Shown: piece after piece, positions 11,601-22,559 of the stretch
Layout of the letters: each line of letters begins with the position of its first letter
Numbering within the stretch: position 1 is the first letter of the stretch
Origin: Anaeramoeba flamelloides
Lineage: Eukaryota > Metamonada > Anaeramoebidae
Assembly: GCA_027625915.1 (NCBI GenBank)
Contig: JANTQA010000033.1
Coordinates: 8,184,001 to 8,248,000 of the forward strand
Length of the DNA stretch: 64,000 bases
Reading direction: 5' to 3'
Program-made: the position numbers and the translations under genes
The notes under the pieces: model-generated
Told to the model about the DNA's origin: nothing
The model's input: the letters and a program-made list of their open reading frames with translations, nothing else
Databases searched by the model: none

Positions 11601-14600
11601 TAAGATCAAGAAATAAATTATTTTTATTTATTTTTTCAAGCTCAATCTTTTTCATTTTTTTGAATTCCATTTTTTAGTTGGTATTGAAAATATATATTAT
11701 ACTATGGATATCTGATACCTCTAGTATTTATTCAAATATTGATGTAATTAGGTTAAAGAAATGATTTGAAGAATTCAGTTTCACATAAATGATGGCACTC
11801 AAAATTTGAAAAATGTACTTGCTTCCTTAATAAAAATTTTAACAATGAAATTTAGATCTCAAGAAATTTTTTTTCTCCTTGCAATAAAAAAAAAAAAAAT
11901 TCATTTTTTAGAGAATTGATAATGCATCAAGTGGTAACACGCCCATTTTAACAATGAGTTGGTTGGTGTTAGATCCCCTTAGCCACATTCTTTCTGATTG
12001 TTTATCATTTTTACAAAAAAATAATTAAACCACCAAATCGCATTTTTAATTAAAAATCAGGCTTATGCTTCATAGAAGCACTAATTCTTTGAAGAAATTA
12101 TCTGGATGATTTGAATATTTTAGAAGATTATAAAATTGAATCTGAACGAGAATTGGAACAAAATCCCTCTCGATTTATGAAGTGTATCAGATCCTTGAGA
12201 GAATTAGCCAGATTCACTCTCCCTCAATTTAGCAATATATCTAATTCAAATTAAGACTTCAGGAAGTGCCATTAAGTCTCGTTTTTTTTTTTTTTTTAAT
12301 TCTTGTTTTTGTTTCGAAAGCCTATTGATTTTGCGAATCAAAACAAAAAATTAAAAAAAAATCAAAGTTACCTTTTCCGTGATTTTCTAATAAAAACTTA
12401 TCATCTCGAAAAGTTAACTGTAGTTTTCCAGAATTTAAAAGAATTAAGTAATTTTACTCTATTCTTTCAAATTTAAAAAAAAACCTAACAACAAACAGAT
12501 GAACTTTTAGTAATTACTTTTTAATTTTAAAAAAAAAAAAAAAATTAGAAAAAGAAAAAAAGAAAAAAAATTTTTACAATTGAGTGGGATATGTCTTTTG
12601 GTGATTTGTACTTTTTTCTTTGTAATTTCTTTTATTTCCTTATCTACAGATCTTTTTTCTGATTTAATGCCTCTAAAAAAGTTGATCTGTTCAATGTTTT
12701 TTCTTACTAATACATGCAGATATCTAAAATTACCTTCAAGAACTTGTAATTGAAATGTTAAATTAACAACAGGCGACATAAAGATTTTGGTAATAAAAAA
12801 GGAAACCAAAAATAAGAGGTAAAATGATGCCAATCCAGTAAACCCAATGACGTAATATGATTTGTAAGAATAATATATTATTATACCTGGGACAGAAAGA
12901 ACTGTCTTTAAAAATTTTCCAGTAATTGTAACCCATTCTGGGATATCTTGCCCAATACGTTGATCACTATTAAATTATAATTTTGTAAACACAATGTTAA
13001 AGATTAATTTCGATTTAGTACTATGCTTTAGTGTTCTTCCAGAGTTTGTAATAAAAAAAAAAAATTAGAAATGGTTTAACATCTGAAGGGTGGGTATATA
13101 TTTCCAGTTTTTTGATTCAAAAGATTGATTTTTTTTTTGATTTTGGAGAATATTGGTTGCGACGTTAAATTCTCATTGTTTAAAGGTTTTGAATTTTTTT
13201 TGATATATATATATATATATATATACCCAATTTTAAATATGTTTACATTTTCATTTTTTTTTTTCGTTCTCTTCAAATAAACCAGATTAATTATTGTTTG
13301 AAAAATACTGAAAAAATAAGAATTATCGAGTTTAATGATCGAGGTATTAAACGATAAGATATAGTTGTTGAAATATCTTGTACACGACAAAATGTGTCAA
13401 AAAAGTACTAATACAATGGAATGAAGAAAATACTGCTAATAATCATATATTCACTTGAAGTAACAAAGCAATAAGCATTCTAGAAAGAAGTGTAACACTT
13501 TTCTTTTCATCTAAAGATTCTTCGGCTTATGGAGTAATGGAATCTCAAAACAGATAGGTTGCAAGTAATTTGTATCGAGTAAATTTTTAGATCAGAGTAA
13601 TTTATATAGATCTATCCCATTTACAAGAAATAAAAGTAAAAAAAAATCACAGGCAGCAGAAGAAGAAGGCATTTCGGAATATTGTGTTGTTGTTAGCAAT
13701 AAATAGGCGTAGTGAAGTAATTTCCTGGAATGAATTCATTATTTAACTAGATTGCTTAAAGAAAAAAGTTGATATTTGTGAAGAATACAATACAGAAGTA
13801 GCTATTTCAAATTTTGTACTTTATTATACTAGTCTTTACATAATAAAGTACTTTTTTTTTTTTTTTTTTTCGAAATATTTTTTAATTTTTTTGTATTTTT
13901 TTTTGAGACCTAATGGTTATACAAATTTTTTTTTTATTGCAAGAACAATAGTTATCAAGTGAAAACTTTTTATTATAACGACACTGAAACAGTAAAAATG
14001 ATTGTAGAGAAATCATATTTATTTCTATTGGAGTTTTATTTGATCTTCAATTGAAGATCAAAATGAACCTTGTTGTTTTTCTCAATGGTAACAAAGAATT
14101 TTGGGTTTTTCTATTTTTAAGGAAAATAATATAGATTGATTAATTTTACTTCATATACCAATATCAACTAAACTTTGCTGTTTTTTATTCTACTTGATTC
14201 TTATTTGTTTTTCAAAAGTCAATTATAAAAAATAATTGATATTTGGAAAAAATGTTACCCCTTTGACTTAAACAAAGTTTATTTATATATATATATATAT
14301 ATATTAATATATTCCCAAGATAATAGTCAACTTATTTACTTAATGCTGCAATTAAACTTGATAAGAAACCCCGTTTATCAACTTTAGAAAAATGAATTAT
14401 CATTTTTAAAAGAAATTATTTTACTACCGAATTAATTTTCATTCAAAAGATCTGGATTCCTTATTGTTTGGTTTTTCGACAAATTACACTACAAGGAAAA
14501 TTTGAAAAAAATTTAATTATTATGAAATCTCACTTTTATTAATTTCTGAGAATTTTTATGAACAAATAACGTTGAAACTTTAATCTTATTTTGGAAAAAT

Positions 14601-16153
14601 ACAAGAAAAATAAACCAAATATTGAATCCTTGAAGATCCAGAAAAAATTGATCATTTATTATATTTACAAATATTTATTAAATTTCTTGAAATTTAAAAA
14701 ATAAGGTAATATTCTTTTTCAAATATTAAGAGTGTAAACAAGGAACAGTTATTATTTAAATAAGTTATTTGAGAATATTTATTATTACTTTTTATTTTTA
14801 GAATTATAAATTTGAAATAGTTTTATTTCTTTAAAAATATGTGAAAAAGTGGGAAATAAAAGTAAAGTCTATTTATACTTTTAATCATTCGGTTATTACT
14901 AACCCACTGGAATAATTAAGATTGGATTATTAATTATTTATTAAAAAATAATGAAATTAAAAATTATTTCTTTTGATTATAAGTTGAATTTTCCACAGGT
15001 TTTAAAAAAGGATTTTGGGAGAATTTTTAATTTAATGGTTTGGTTTTTTTTCTCAGGTTTTTTTTTTAAACAGAAATGAAATATTATTTCGATTTCTGTG
15101 TCTCATAAAGAAATTATATTTTTTTTCAAGTTTTGAATAATTATTACAATTTTTTTGAAATTAAGTAGATTTTTTATTCTGAGTTATTTCAAAACTGACA
15201 TGTTTTATTTTTAAAGTGTGTTTTTGTTCACTTCTTTCACAGACAATAAAATTTCTTTCTTCTTCAAAGAAAATATTTTTTGTTGAAATAAATCGGAAAT
15301 ATATTGGATTTTGAACTTTTCAAAAACCTGTGAAAATGGATAAAACTTGTAAAAACAATAATTCATTTCAGAAAAAGAGCTTTGAAAGTGAGTTTAGTCT
15401 TTGTAGTAATCATATTTTTACTTTATTTTGAAATTTCAAGAAGCGGTGAAAATTCTTGGAATTTACGAATAAATTTACTATGTGATTTTTTTTTAGTTTA
15501 TGAGTCACTTAAGGTTTACAATCCCTGAAATTTGAAAAAAGATTATCTTGTGTCGTTTGTTACCACTTGTTAATTTTTGTTTAGTGTATTTATAGTTTTC
15601 AAGACTGCTAATTTTTTACAATCCTTTTGTTTTGCAATTGTTTAAATATTGGAAAAATGGTGCAAAAAGAAAAATTTAATTTGTCAGAGAGTATTAATTT
15701 CCACACTCTTTGTGATAGGGATATTGAGAGTGGTTTTGAAAAGAATTCTGTCTTTGTTTATTTATTTTGTGTTGCTGTGAGTAGTTCAAGTACTATTGGC
15801 CTTCTATGAAAGCAGTTTTTCAGAAACAAAGAATTTATTTTAGAATTATAATTTTGGAGGGTATTTCTTTTTTGATTTTGTTAAACAAGAGCAAATTACT
15901 CACTTTCTTCAACTTTTAATTTTTCAATTTTTGAATTTTAGGCAAAAAGCAAAAATTTTTGCTTACATTCTTGGTTTCAAAGATCTCTTTTTTTTTTAAA
16001 AAAAAGAAAAAGGAAAAAGAGGAATGAAATATGAGCAAGACTAGTTTTAAGTTGTTTTTTCGTTATCCAATTTCTCTAAAAATAACAAGGAACCAAAAAC
16101 AACAACTCTTCAAAAAAGTACTGTAATCAAATCCAATAAATCCGAAAAGAATA

Positions 16154-16192
<39 letters not shown>

Positions 16193-16704
16193 CAAACTTA
16201 CGGGTTGTCAATCCTTTTGTCAAAATAGATTAGCCTATAATAAATTTTCTGAGAAAACAGTTTTTTGTGCATATCTTGTGTAACGATAAACCTCCAAAAA
16301 AAGCCAATGCAGTCTTGGAAGAGTGACTCAATTGTTTTGACTACAGAAATAAGTATTACTAAGACAAAGTAATTTTTTATTAGCCCATTAAATCCTGATT
16401 CGTTGTGCTCTAAAAGGTTAAGGTAAAATTTTGAAGGGATCTTTCCAATGAAGTAACCAATAATTTCTTCAACAATGGAAAAAGAAATTAGTCCTATGAT
16501 TAAGAAAAGATTGATCCAAAAGCGAGCTTTTGATCCGGAAAATATGATTTTATATAATCTTGCCATTTGTTTAAGCACTTTCCAGGAAAAACCAAACTTT
16601 GTTGTCTTTTTTGATTCATCTTTCTTTTTTTTTTTAAGGAGAGTTTCATTGTCGTCTTCGTTTTCGCTGAATAAAAAGTTTTGTTTTTCGATAAAGTTGG
16701 TCAT
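8650..16704 (-). CDS. ABCD4: ABC transporter, ABCD4-like (lysosomal cobalamin exporter family)
   Basis: Three exons read on the minus strand: 16704-16202, 12966-12578 and 9854-8650, joined by GT-AG introns in matching phase to give 698 residues (human ABCD4 has 606). The half-transporter has an N-terminal membrane domain with the ABCD motif DNPDQRIGQDI across the first junction and EGNFRYLHV in exon 2. The ATP-binding domain has Walker A GSSGTGKT (about 499-506), Q-loop CQEP, signature LSPGEKQR (about 612), Walker B FAILDES and the H-loop GHR. The pieces DNPDQRI, LLITG, GTGKTS, ILGGLW and GHR-SL--FH match ABCD4 more closely than peroxisomal ABCD1-3. An acidic Ser-rich linker precedes the nucleotide-binding domain. 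In animals ABCD4 exports vitamin B12 from lysosomes; the same role here is inference. Confidence 0.9.
11687..11850. repeat. dispersed repeat K, copy 1
   Basis: About 160 bp that aligns with 27250-27400, sharing TATATTATAC, GGATATCT and GTTAAAGAAATGATTTGAA. Both copies lie inside large introns (ABCD4 intron 2 and GINS2 intron 2). No terminal inverted repeats were recognised, so its class is unknown. Confidence 0.6.
11916..11986 (+). repeat. tRNA-like / possible tRNA-derived SINE head
   Basis: A 71-bp stretch less AT-rich than its surroundings. AAGTGGTAACACG resembles a pol III A box with D-loop, and GTTAGATCCCC about 30 bases on resembles a B box and T-arm. The ends do not form a clean acceptor stem, so an active tRNA is unlikely. 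A decayed tRNA gene or the head of a SINE are both possible. A T-rich stretch upstream and AT-rich DNA downstream give no further help. Confidence 0.35.
12406..12489. repeat. modular hairpin array C, single module
   Basis: One palindromic module of the array: GTTTTCCAGAATTTAAAAGA, then AATTAAG-TAATTTTACT and the complementary ATTCTTTCAAATTT, ending CCTAAC. It lies inside ABCD4 intron 2, about 90 nt from the donor site. Confidence 0.65.
13320..13830 (+). pseudogene. decayed coding-like stretch, possible transposase remnant
   Basis: This part of ABCD4 intron 1 has coding-like composition (fewer homopolymers, more GC) and frames such as TRQNVSKKVLIQWNEENT, then a Glu-rich block, broken by stops and frame changes. 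The arrangement loosely recalls the helix-turn-helix start of a Tc1-like transposase. I cannot assign it securely. Confidence 0.25.
13870..15040 (+). repeat. dispersed repeat L, copy 1 (uninterrupted)
   Basis: About 1.1 kb. Its right two thirds (14270-15040) align with the pieces of 16980-20100 that flank three transposons there. Its left third (13990-14270) aligns, inverted, with 54500-54720 and 57300-57620; shared blocks include TTTTATTTGATC and TTGTTTTTCTCAAT. No reading frame or terminal repeat was identified, so the element class is unknown. It lies in ABCD4 intron 1. Confidence 0.7.
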
Positions 16705-17640
16705 CACAAATAAAAAAAGAAAAAAATAAATTTTTATTATTGAAAAATTGGTCCGTTGAGTAACAAAAATTCGAAAAACGTAAAAAGAGATAATAAAACA
16801 AACACACTAAAAAAGTTTGGTTATTTTCTGAAACTAATATTTGTTAGTTACGATGTTTGCGAATTGTGAAAAGGGTCAATTTTTTTTTATTAATCTTAGT
16901 TTAAATATGAAGGCAACTCAAAGAATGAAACTGATTCAAGAACTAAAATAATCATTTTAAGGAACAACTTTTTATCTCTGTTTCGTAACCCTTTTAGATG
17001 TTTTTTTCAAAAAGGTAATAGGATACTTATTTTACCAAAGATTCCATTAAACTCGATTAAGAAAACACCTTTTTCAACTTTAGAAAGAAATGAATAATCA
17101 TTTTTAAATAGTCCATTTTTCGAATTATATTTTCAGTTAACAAAGATCTGAAATCCTTTCTTTTTTTGATTTTTGAATTTAAAAAGAAAGCGAACAATTT
17201 GCAAAAGATTTTTATTTTGATGAAATCTTAAATTTAGGAATTTCAGAGATTGAATGGACAAAAAACATTGACATTTTAATCTAATTTTAAAAATACAAAT
17301 AACAAATAAAGCAAATATTTTGCTAATAGAAAATCGAAAAAAAATAATATATAACTGTTGTGGAAAAAAAGTGAAACTGGGAAAAAAAGTGAAACAAAAT
17401 TTTTTTAAAAAAAAATGAGAAAAAATGCTATTTTATTTTTTTATTTTGGAAATTGAGATTGGAGTTGTTTAATCTCTTTCTTTTATTATCTTGTTTGTTT
17501 ACATTGACCATATTAAGTAGAATTACTTGATTGTTTGCTTGTTCTTTTTGAATTCTTTTTTGATTTTTCTCTCTTCTTTTCTTTTCTCAATTATTTCTCG
17601 AAAATTTTTTCCAGTTACTATATCACCACCTAAAGAAATT

Positions 17641-19304
17641 CTAGGGTTTTTTAATTGGTTCGGTTAATTGTGTTTGTGTCTTCAAATTTGGTAAAGGTAT
17701 TGGTGACTTGAATGGTGTGATATAAGTGTACTCAAATGAATTATGAATTTTTTTTCGAGTTAGTGATATTTGTAGTCCATCAGAAACATTTTCTATAAAT
17801 GACTCATACTTTGTTGGAAATAATTGCTGTTTTAGATAGGATTTTAATCCTTTAAAAATAACAACATCGCAGGGTTGGAGTAAATGGGAACTATTGGCTG
17901 GCAAAAATAAAATTTGTATTTTGGATTTTTCACATAATAAATGCCCTTCATCCGGTCTATGAGAAGGAGCACCGTCTATTATTAGTAATGCATTTTCATT
18001 TTCACCTATTTTTTTTCTCTTCACTAGTATGAATATGAATGTTGTAAAAAATAGAGTTTTTTTGATTTTCTCAAAAAATTATGAGTTTCACACTGTTACC
18101 AAAGTTTAGGAAATAGAGATTTAGAAATGAGATTATATAAATAAGCAAAAAAGTATTTTAGACCAAAAACACCTCGAAATTACAGATGTTTTGTTTCCAA
18201 AAAAAATTTTGTTTTCAAAACAAAACATCTGTAATTTCGAGGCGGTTTTTGATTTAGAATCATTATTAACTTAAAATTTTAACCCGATAGAGATATATCC
18301 TTAATCAAAACTTTGGTAACGGTGTGAAAATCACAATTTTTTGAGAAAATCAAAAAAACTCTATTTTTTACAACATTCATATTCACACTTGTGTTGAGGT
18401 CAACAGCAGGGATAAAAATATTTTTTAACCATTTTGAAAAAAGAGTTTTTGTCATGTATCCCGAATTCGATTGAACAAATGAGAGCCTTGTATAATTGGA
18501 GTTGTCAACTAAGTCTTGTTTGATTGTTCTTCTTTTATCCAACATTAGGGTATTTAGACTTGTTCCATCATTTGCTACGGTGACAACAGCAGTGATATGG
18601 AAGTTGATTTGTGGAATGTTTCGAATTGGATTGTTTGTTAAGTCAGTAGTAACCACTTTAATCTTCTCAGTACTGGTATTATTATAAATAGCGGTTTCAT
18701 CCATATTGAAAATTAGACCGGGTTTATACCTATGCTTTTGGATTAAGAATCTTAAGTTAAAAAAATATTTTGTCAGTTCTTCATCTTTTATTGGTGGTTT
18801 TTCTTTTTTTGTTTGCTTACAATCCAAAAATGAAACAGTGATTTCTTTTTACCCAACCATAGACCCATTTTCTGGAAAGAATCTCACTTTGTTTTATCTG
18901 ACTTCCAAAATTTTGAAGATTAAATTCTCGTATTAAGTGATTAGCTTCGTCTAATATCTCAATAATACTTGGGGCTTTTTTTTTCTAAAAGTTTTTTATT
19001 TATCCACATTTTTAATTTCTTTGTTTGTTCTTCATTCAACTTTAATGGCCGACCTTTTCTGGTTACAATTCCATTTTCTTCAAATTTTTTTAACCCATCT
19101 ACCTAACGTTGTTCTTGATACATTAAAATAATTGGAAATGGCACTAACTCGAACTACCCTGTTTTCCATATTTTTGATACTTTTCCAAGTTTCAAAGGCC
19201 TTTTCAATATTTGTTGAACAATTTCTGACTGAAGAACTCAATGCGTTTCTCTTTATAATTTTTGTTATCATTTTCATAAACAGAATTGTTGTAAAAAACC
19301 CCAA
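17641..19304 (-). pseudogene. DDE_1 (pogo/Tigger/Jerky) transposase, broken
   Basis: Read on the minus strand. The N-terminus (19304-19080) ends in a helix-turn-helix (RVSAISNYFNVSRTTLGRWV). A frame change follows, then GRPLKLNEEQ, a second DNA-binding segment. The catalytic domain gives MDETA (first Asp, about 18700), LLIIDGAPSH (second Asp, about 17975) and LLQPCD (third Asp), with 35 residues between the second and third, as in pogo-like enzymes. There are several frame changes between 19085 and 18830. The catalytic domain is also split by a 370-bp palindrome between IPAVDLNTS and VKRKKIGENE. It is not functional as it stands. Confidence 0.85.
18021..18392. mobile_element. palindromic insertion inside the transposase gene
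   Basis: A roughly 370-bp imperfect palindrome centred near 18206. The outer arms (about 18021-18107 and 18302-18392) match over some 85 bases, starting GTATGAATATGAATG and GTGTGAATATGAATG. The inner arms contain CCTCGAAATTACAG and its complement. It separates two parts of the transposase that would otherwise read through, so it is an insertion rather than part of the gene. A foldback or MITE-like element is the simplest reading; a GTGAA repeat on both sides may be the target duplication. Confidence 0.75.
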
Positions 19305-19541
19305 TTAAAAAAAAAGTAGAAAAAATGAAAAAAAAGATCTGTTTCACATTTTTTCCCTGTTTCACTTTTTTTCCACAACAGTAACATTTCTTTTATTTAC
19401 AATACTTTATTAAATTAATTGAAAAACAAAAGATTTGATAAATTTTTTTTTTGATTACCCAGCACTAAAATAACGGATCTGTTTTTTTCAACCAGGTATT
19501 TGAGAATATCTCTTATTTTTTTTTATTTAAGGAATTATTTA

Positions 19542-19705
19542 CTGGTATTTGAGTTTTAAATGGGAAAAATTTTCACTTCATTTTCAATTTCCTTTTTCAA
19601 AACAAAGCGACAAATTAAAACCTACTTCTTAGAGAACTCTATTTATAAAAAAAAAATTTGGAAAAGGAAGTGAATATTCTTTCCCATTTGTAATTCAAAT
19701 ACCAG
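19542..19705. mobile_element. MITE family B, copy 2
   Basis: A 164-bp element with inverted ends CTGGTATTTGAGTTTTAAAT and ATTCAAATACCAG, flanked by TA on both sides. It sits in repeat L copy 2. The paralogous site near 14815 lacks it and keeps a single TA. Confidence 0.9.
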
Positions 19706-19770
19706 TATTTGAATTTATGATCTTTGTTTGAAAATCTATTAAAAATTTGTGATATAATTGAAAAAATCTA

Positions 19771-19934
19771 CTGGTATTTGAATTTCAAATGGGAAATTTT
19801 TTCACTTGCTTTTCATTTTCCTCTTTGTAACAAAGACTCCAATTTACAACACACTTCTAGGTAAACTCTGTTTGTAATTGAAAAATAAGGAAAATGAATT
19901 GAAAATAGTTTCCCATTTAAAATTCAAATACCAG
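19771..19934. mobile_element. MITE family B, copy 3
   Basis: A 164-bp element, same ends and length as copy 2, 65 bp further on and flanked by TA on both sides. The paralogous site near 14878 (TCTATTTATAC) is empty. Its long palindrome could form a near-complete hairpin. Confidence 0.9.
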
Positions 19935-20094
19935 TATTCATTCACTTAATCTTTTTATTGTTTATAACCCACTGAAAAAAATTAATATTGTGTAATTAAT
20001 TATGGATTATAAATAATGAAATTAAAAAGTTTTTCTTTGGGTTAGAAAATTGAATTGTCCAGTTTTTGGAAAAAAGTATTTTTGGGAGAATTTT

Positions 20095-20640
20095 TTTAAT
20101 TTGAGAAATAATAAGAAAATTTTTGAAATTTTCTTATAATTACTTAAATTAAAAAAAAACGCGTTTAGGTTTTCTTGAGTTTTCTATTTATTTATGAAGT
20201 GTTCTAAGTTTTTTTTTACTTTTTGAAATGAACCAAAAATTTATTAAAATTTTCTTTTTCTTTCAAAAAGTAAAAAAAACCTAACTAAAATCAATAGATT
20301 TTCCCAATAAAATATAAAACCTCAAGAAAACATAGGCACTCTACGGCACTTGAAAGTACTCCGTGGACACTTTTGTTAGGTTTTCCTGAGTTTTAGATTT
20401 ATTCCAACAATTAAAAATAAAACGCCATTAACTTTTCCAGAATTTAAAAGAATTGAGTAAAATCTTTGGTTTTTCTCATTTTTTTTGAACCCTAAAAAAA
20501 AGCTAGGCACTTGACGGCACTCAACGGCACCCAACAGCACTTGAAGGACACTATAGTTAGGTTTTCCTGGGTTCATGAGAATTAAGTTAAATCAAAATAT
20601 TTTTCTCCATTCTTTCGAATTCTGAAAAACCTATGACACT
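20095..20640. repeat. modular hairpin array C, locus 2
   Basis: The array begins with a TTTAATTTGAGAAAT palindrome, then the TGAAGTGTTCTAAG/ACTTTTTGAAAT palindrome, a spacer with repeated GGCACTCTACGGCACTTG units, a CCAGAATTTAAAAGAATTG module, and a second spacer with at least four GGCAC/AGCAC units near 20505-20545. It ends near a further GTTAGGTTTTCC half-module. Modules start or end on TTAGG/CCTAA. Confidence 0.8.
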
Positions 20641-22111
20641 CACAATATTTATCATCAGTTATTTTTTTTCCAAATATGTTTTTTTAGATGAGTACTGAGT
20701 TTTCAAAACCATAAGTTATTATCTATTCAAAACTATCCTAAAGTGGAATTTAAGGAAAATTCATCCTTCACACCCTTTTAAAAATTATTACCTCAAAATA
20801 GGCCTTTTTTTCTGTATTAGAGACTTTTAAAAATCGTAGTATTGTTACAACAATAAATACAAAAACCTCAAGACTTTTAAGAAATGGAATGTTGATTATA
20901 TTATGGATAAACCCAATTACCAGGATTAAATGATAATTGTGATGGATATTTTTGTCTAACTATATGTTTTCAATTTTATTTATTCATACTAGAGCAATGT
21001 ACGGCTTTTTTAATTACAACCAATTCCACTTTTGAGTTCCAAACTTTGTACAAAATTCCAGGCATCAAAAAATTCACAAATTAAGACTTAAAATTTGAAT
21101 TATAATAATATGTAAAAAAAAAATTTCCAGAAATGTTCTTTAATTTGAGATTATTTGCTTCTTTAGATTTAGTTGAAAGATAGTAAGTTAATGGTGGAAC
21201 TAACTGTATGGTATGAATTAAAAAATCAATTGAATTTTTAAATGAAGGAAAAACAGATAAATGATAACTTGAAAACTTAACACATTAAATAATTAAAAAA
21301 TAAAAAAAATAATTAAAATAGCAATAAGTTTTTATAATTAACCTTTTAGAGAATAAACTAGCAAAATGTAGAATAAAAAAGCCATGGAAGATTTGATTTC
21401 CAGATTAAGTAAATATAATAAATGGATTTATTATCTTAACAATTAAAAAACCACAATGATCGTAAATTTTGGTTTTGTTTTATACAATAGTTACTTTTCT
21501 TTGTAAAAAACTTTATTTAGTTGTTTTCCAGTTTTCAATAAATCAGCCACTTAAACTAAAAATAATGAAACAATGCCTTTAATTATTGTTTTCTTTGTTT
21601 GATAACAATATTTATAATCAGTATTTAAAAATAAAATATTTTATATTTATTGTTTATAAAAATTAATAATAAATTGATTTAAAGTTATGAATCCTATATA
21701 ATATTTATTTATTGTTTTTTTATTTTTTTTTAACAAATAATACAATTATTCTAAAAAATACCCTGATTGAATTATTTTTTTTTATTTTTTATTTCATGAT
21801 TTCAAAGAATTTTACAAAAAATGTAATCTTTCTTTATTGGCAAGACGAAAAAAAAAAAAAAAAAAGGATTTATTAAAAATACACACGATCATGACAAATA
21901 TATTTTCTGTTTTATTTTTTTATTAATTTCAAAAAACTATAACACATTATAAAGTGTGAAATACTAATTTAATAAAACCCAAAATGACTAAAACTGTTCA
22001 AAAAATTCAAATGCTCAAATTTGACTCTGATTATCTTTTATTCTTTTAACAAATAGAACAGCCATTAGTGATATTTTGAATTTTAAAATTTCAATATCTA
22101 GTGAAACTCAA

Positions 22112-22142
<31 letters not shown>

Positions 22143-22559
22143 AAGTAATGGTCTCATTATTAAATTTTGAAAAAATGTGAAAATGCCCCTCTTTCCTTAA
22201 TTCATAATTCCTATATAAAAAAAACAATTAAAATAAAAATAAAAATGATTTTTATATTTTGTTTTTATTTTTTTTTATAAAAGTAAAAAATAATTATAAA
22301 AAGAAAATACTATTCTAAAATAATAAATAAAATTATTTTGGGATATTTGGCTGTATTACTTATTCTAAAATAATTTTTTTTTTATGTTTATGGTATGATT
22401 AAAAGAGGGTTATTATATTTTGTGTCTGTATTTCGATGTTTAAATTAAAATATTATGAAATACTATCCAAACATTAGTGTTGAAATAATAAATAGCAATA
22501 TAAAAATATTCTTGTGATGAATTTTTTAAAACAAGTTTTGCTTGCATTTAATTTGCTTA
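20641..22559. other. noncoding, 3' flank of GINS2
   Basis: About 1.9 kb of AT-rich DNA with long A and T runs (for example 24 T at 22112-22135). No gene or known repeat seen; the left end lies upstream of the transposon region and the right end should include the GINS2 3' UTR. Confidence 0.4.

Larger units (their letters stand above)
9855..12577 (-). other. intron 2 of the ABCD4-like gene
   Basis: A 2723-nt intron. The donor is GTAAAAATT directly after exon 2 and the acceptor is CCATAG before exon 3; phase 1 on both sides and the family alignment across the junction support it. It contains a K-family repeat, a tRNA-like sequence and one hairpin module, listed separately; the rest is featureless AT-rich DNA. 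Confidence 0.85.
12967..16201 (-). other. intron 1 of the ABCD4-like gene
   Basis: A 3235-nt intron with donor GTAAGT at 16201 and acceptor AG at 12967-12968. It contains TA-dinucleotide runs at 13203-13225 and 14284-14305, a copy of dispersed repeat L, a decayed coding-like stretch and a 26-base A run near the donor (16159-16184). A 60-codon plus-strand frame at 15627-15809 has no family match and is taken as chance. Confidence 0.85.
17355..19381 (-). mobile_element. pogo/Tigger-type DNA transposon, decayed
   Basis: A 2027-bp element with 42-bp terminal inverted repeats. Each begins CTGTTGTGG and holds two tandem copies of a GGAAAAAAAGTGAAAC unit. It is flanked by TAA on both sides, which can be read as a TA duplication plus a chance A, or as a 3-bp duplication. 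The single gene inside, on the minus strand, is a DDE_1 transposase. The TIRs differ at only a few positions while the gene has several breaks. Confidence 0.9.
16980..20100 (+). repeat. dispersed repeat L, copy 2, interrupted by three transposons
   Basis: Segments 16980-17354, 19382-19541, 19706-19770 and 19935-20100 align in order with the uninterrupted copy at 14270-15040. Shared blocks include CAACTTTAGAAA, TATTTGAGAATAT, AACCCACTG and TTTTGGGAGAATTTTT. The breaks correspond to the pogo-type element and two family B elements. The left part lies 5' of the ABCD4 start codon at 16704, so it could influence that promoter. Confidence 0.75.

Noticed and set aside
13076-13390. 104-codon minus-strand frame in ABCD4 intron 1
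   Set aside because: It includes a TA run read as Tyr-Ile repeats and lies inside a well-supported intron.
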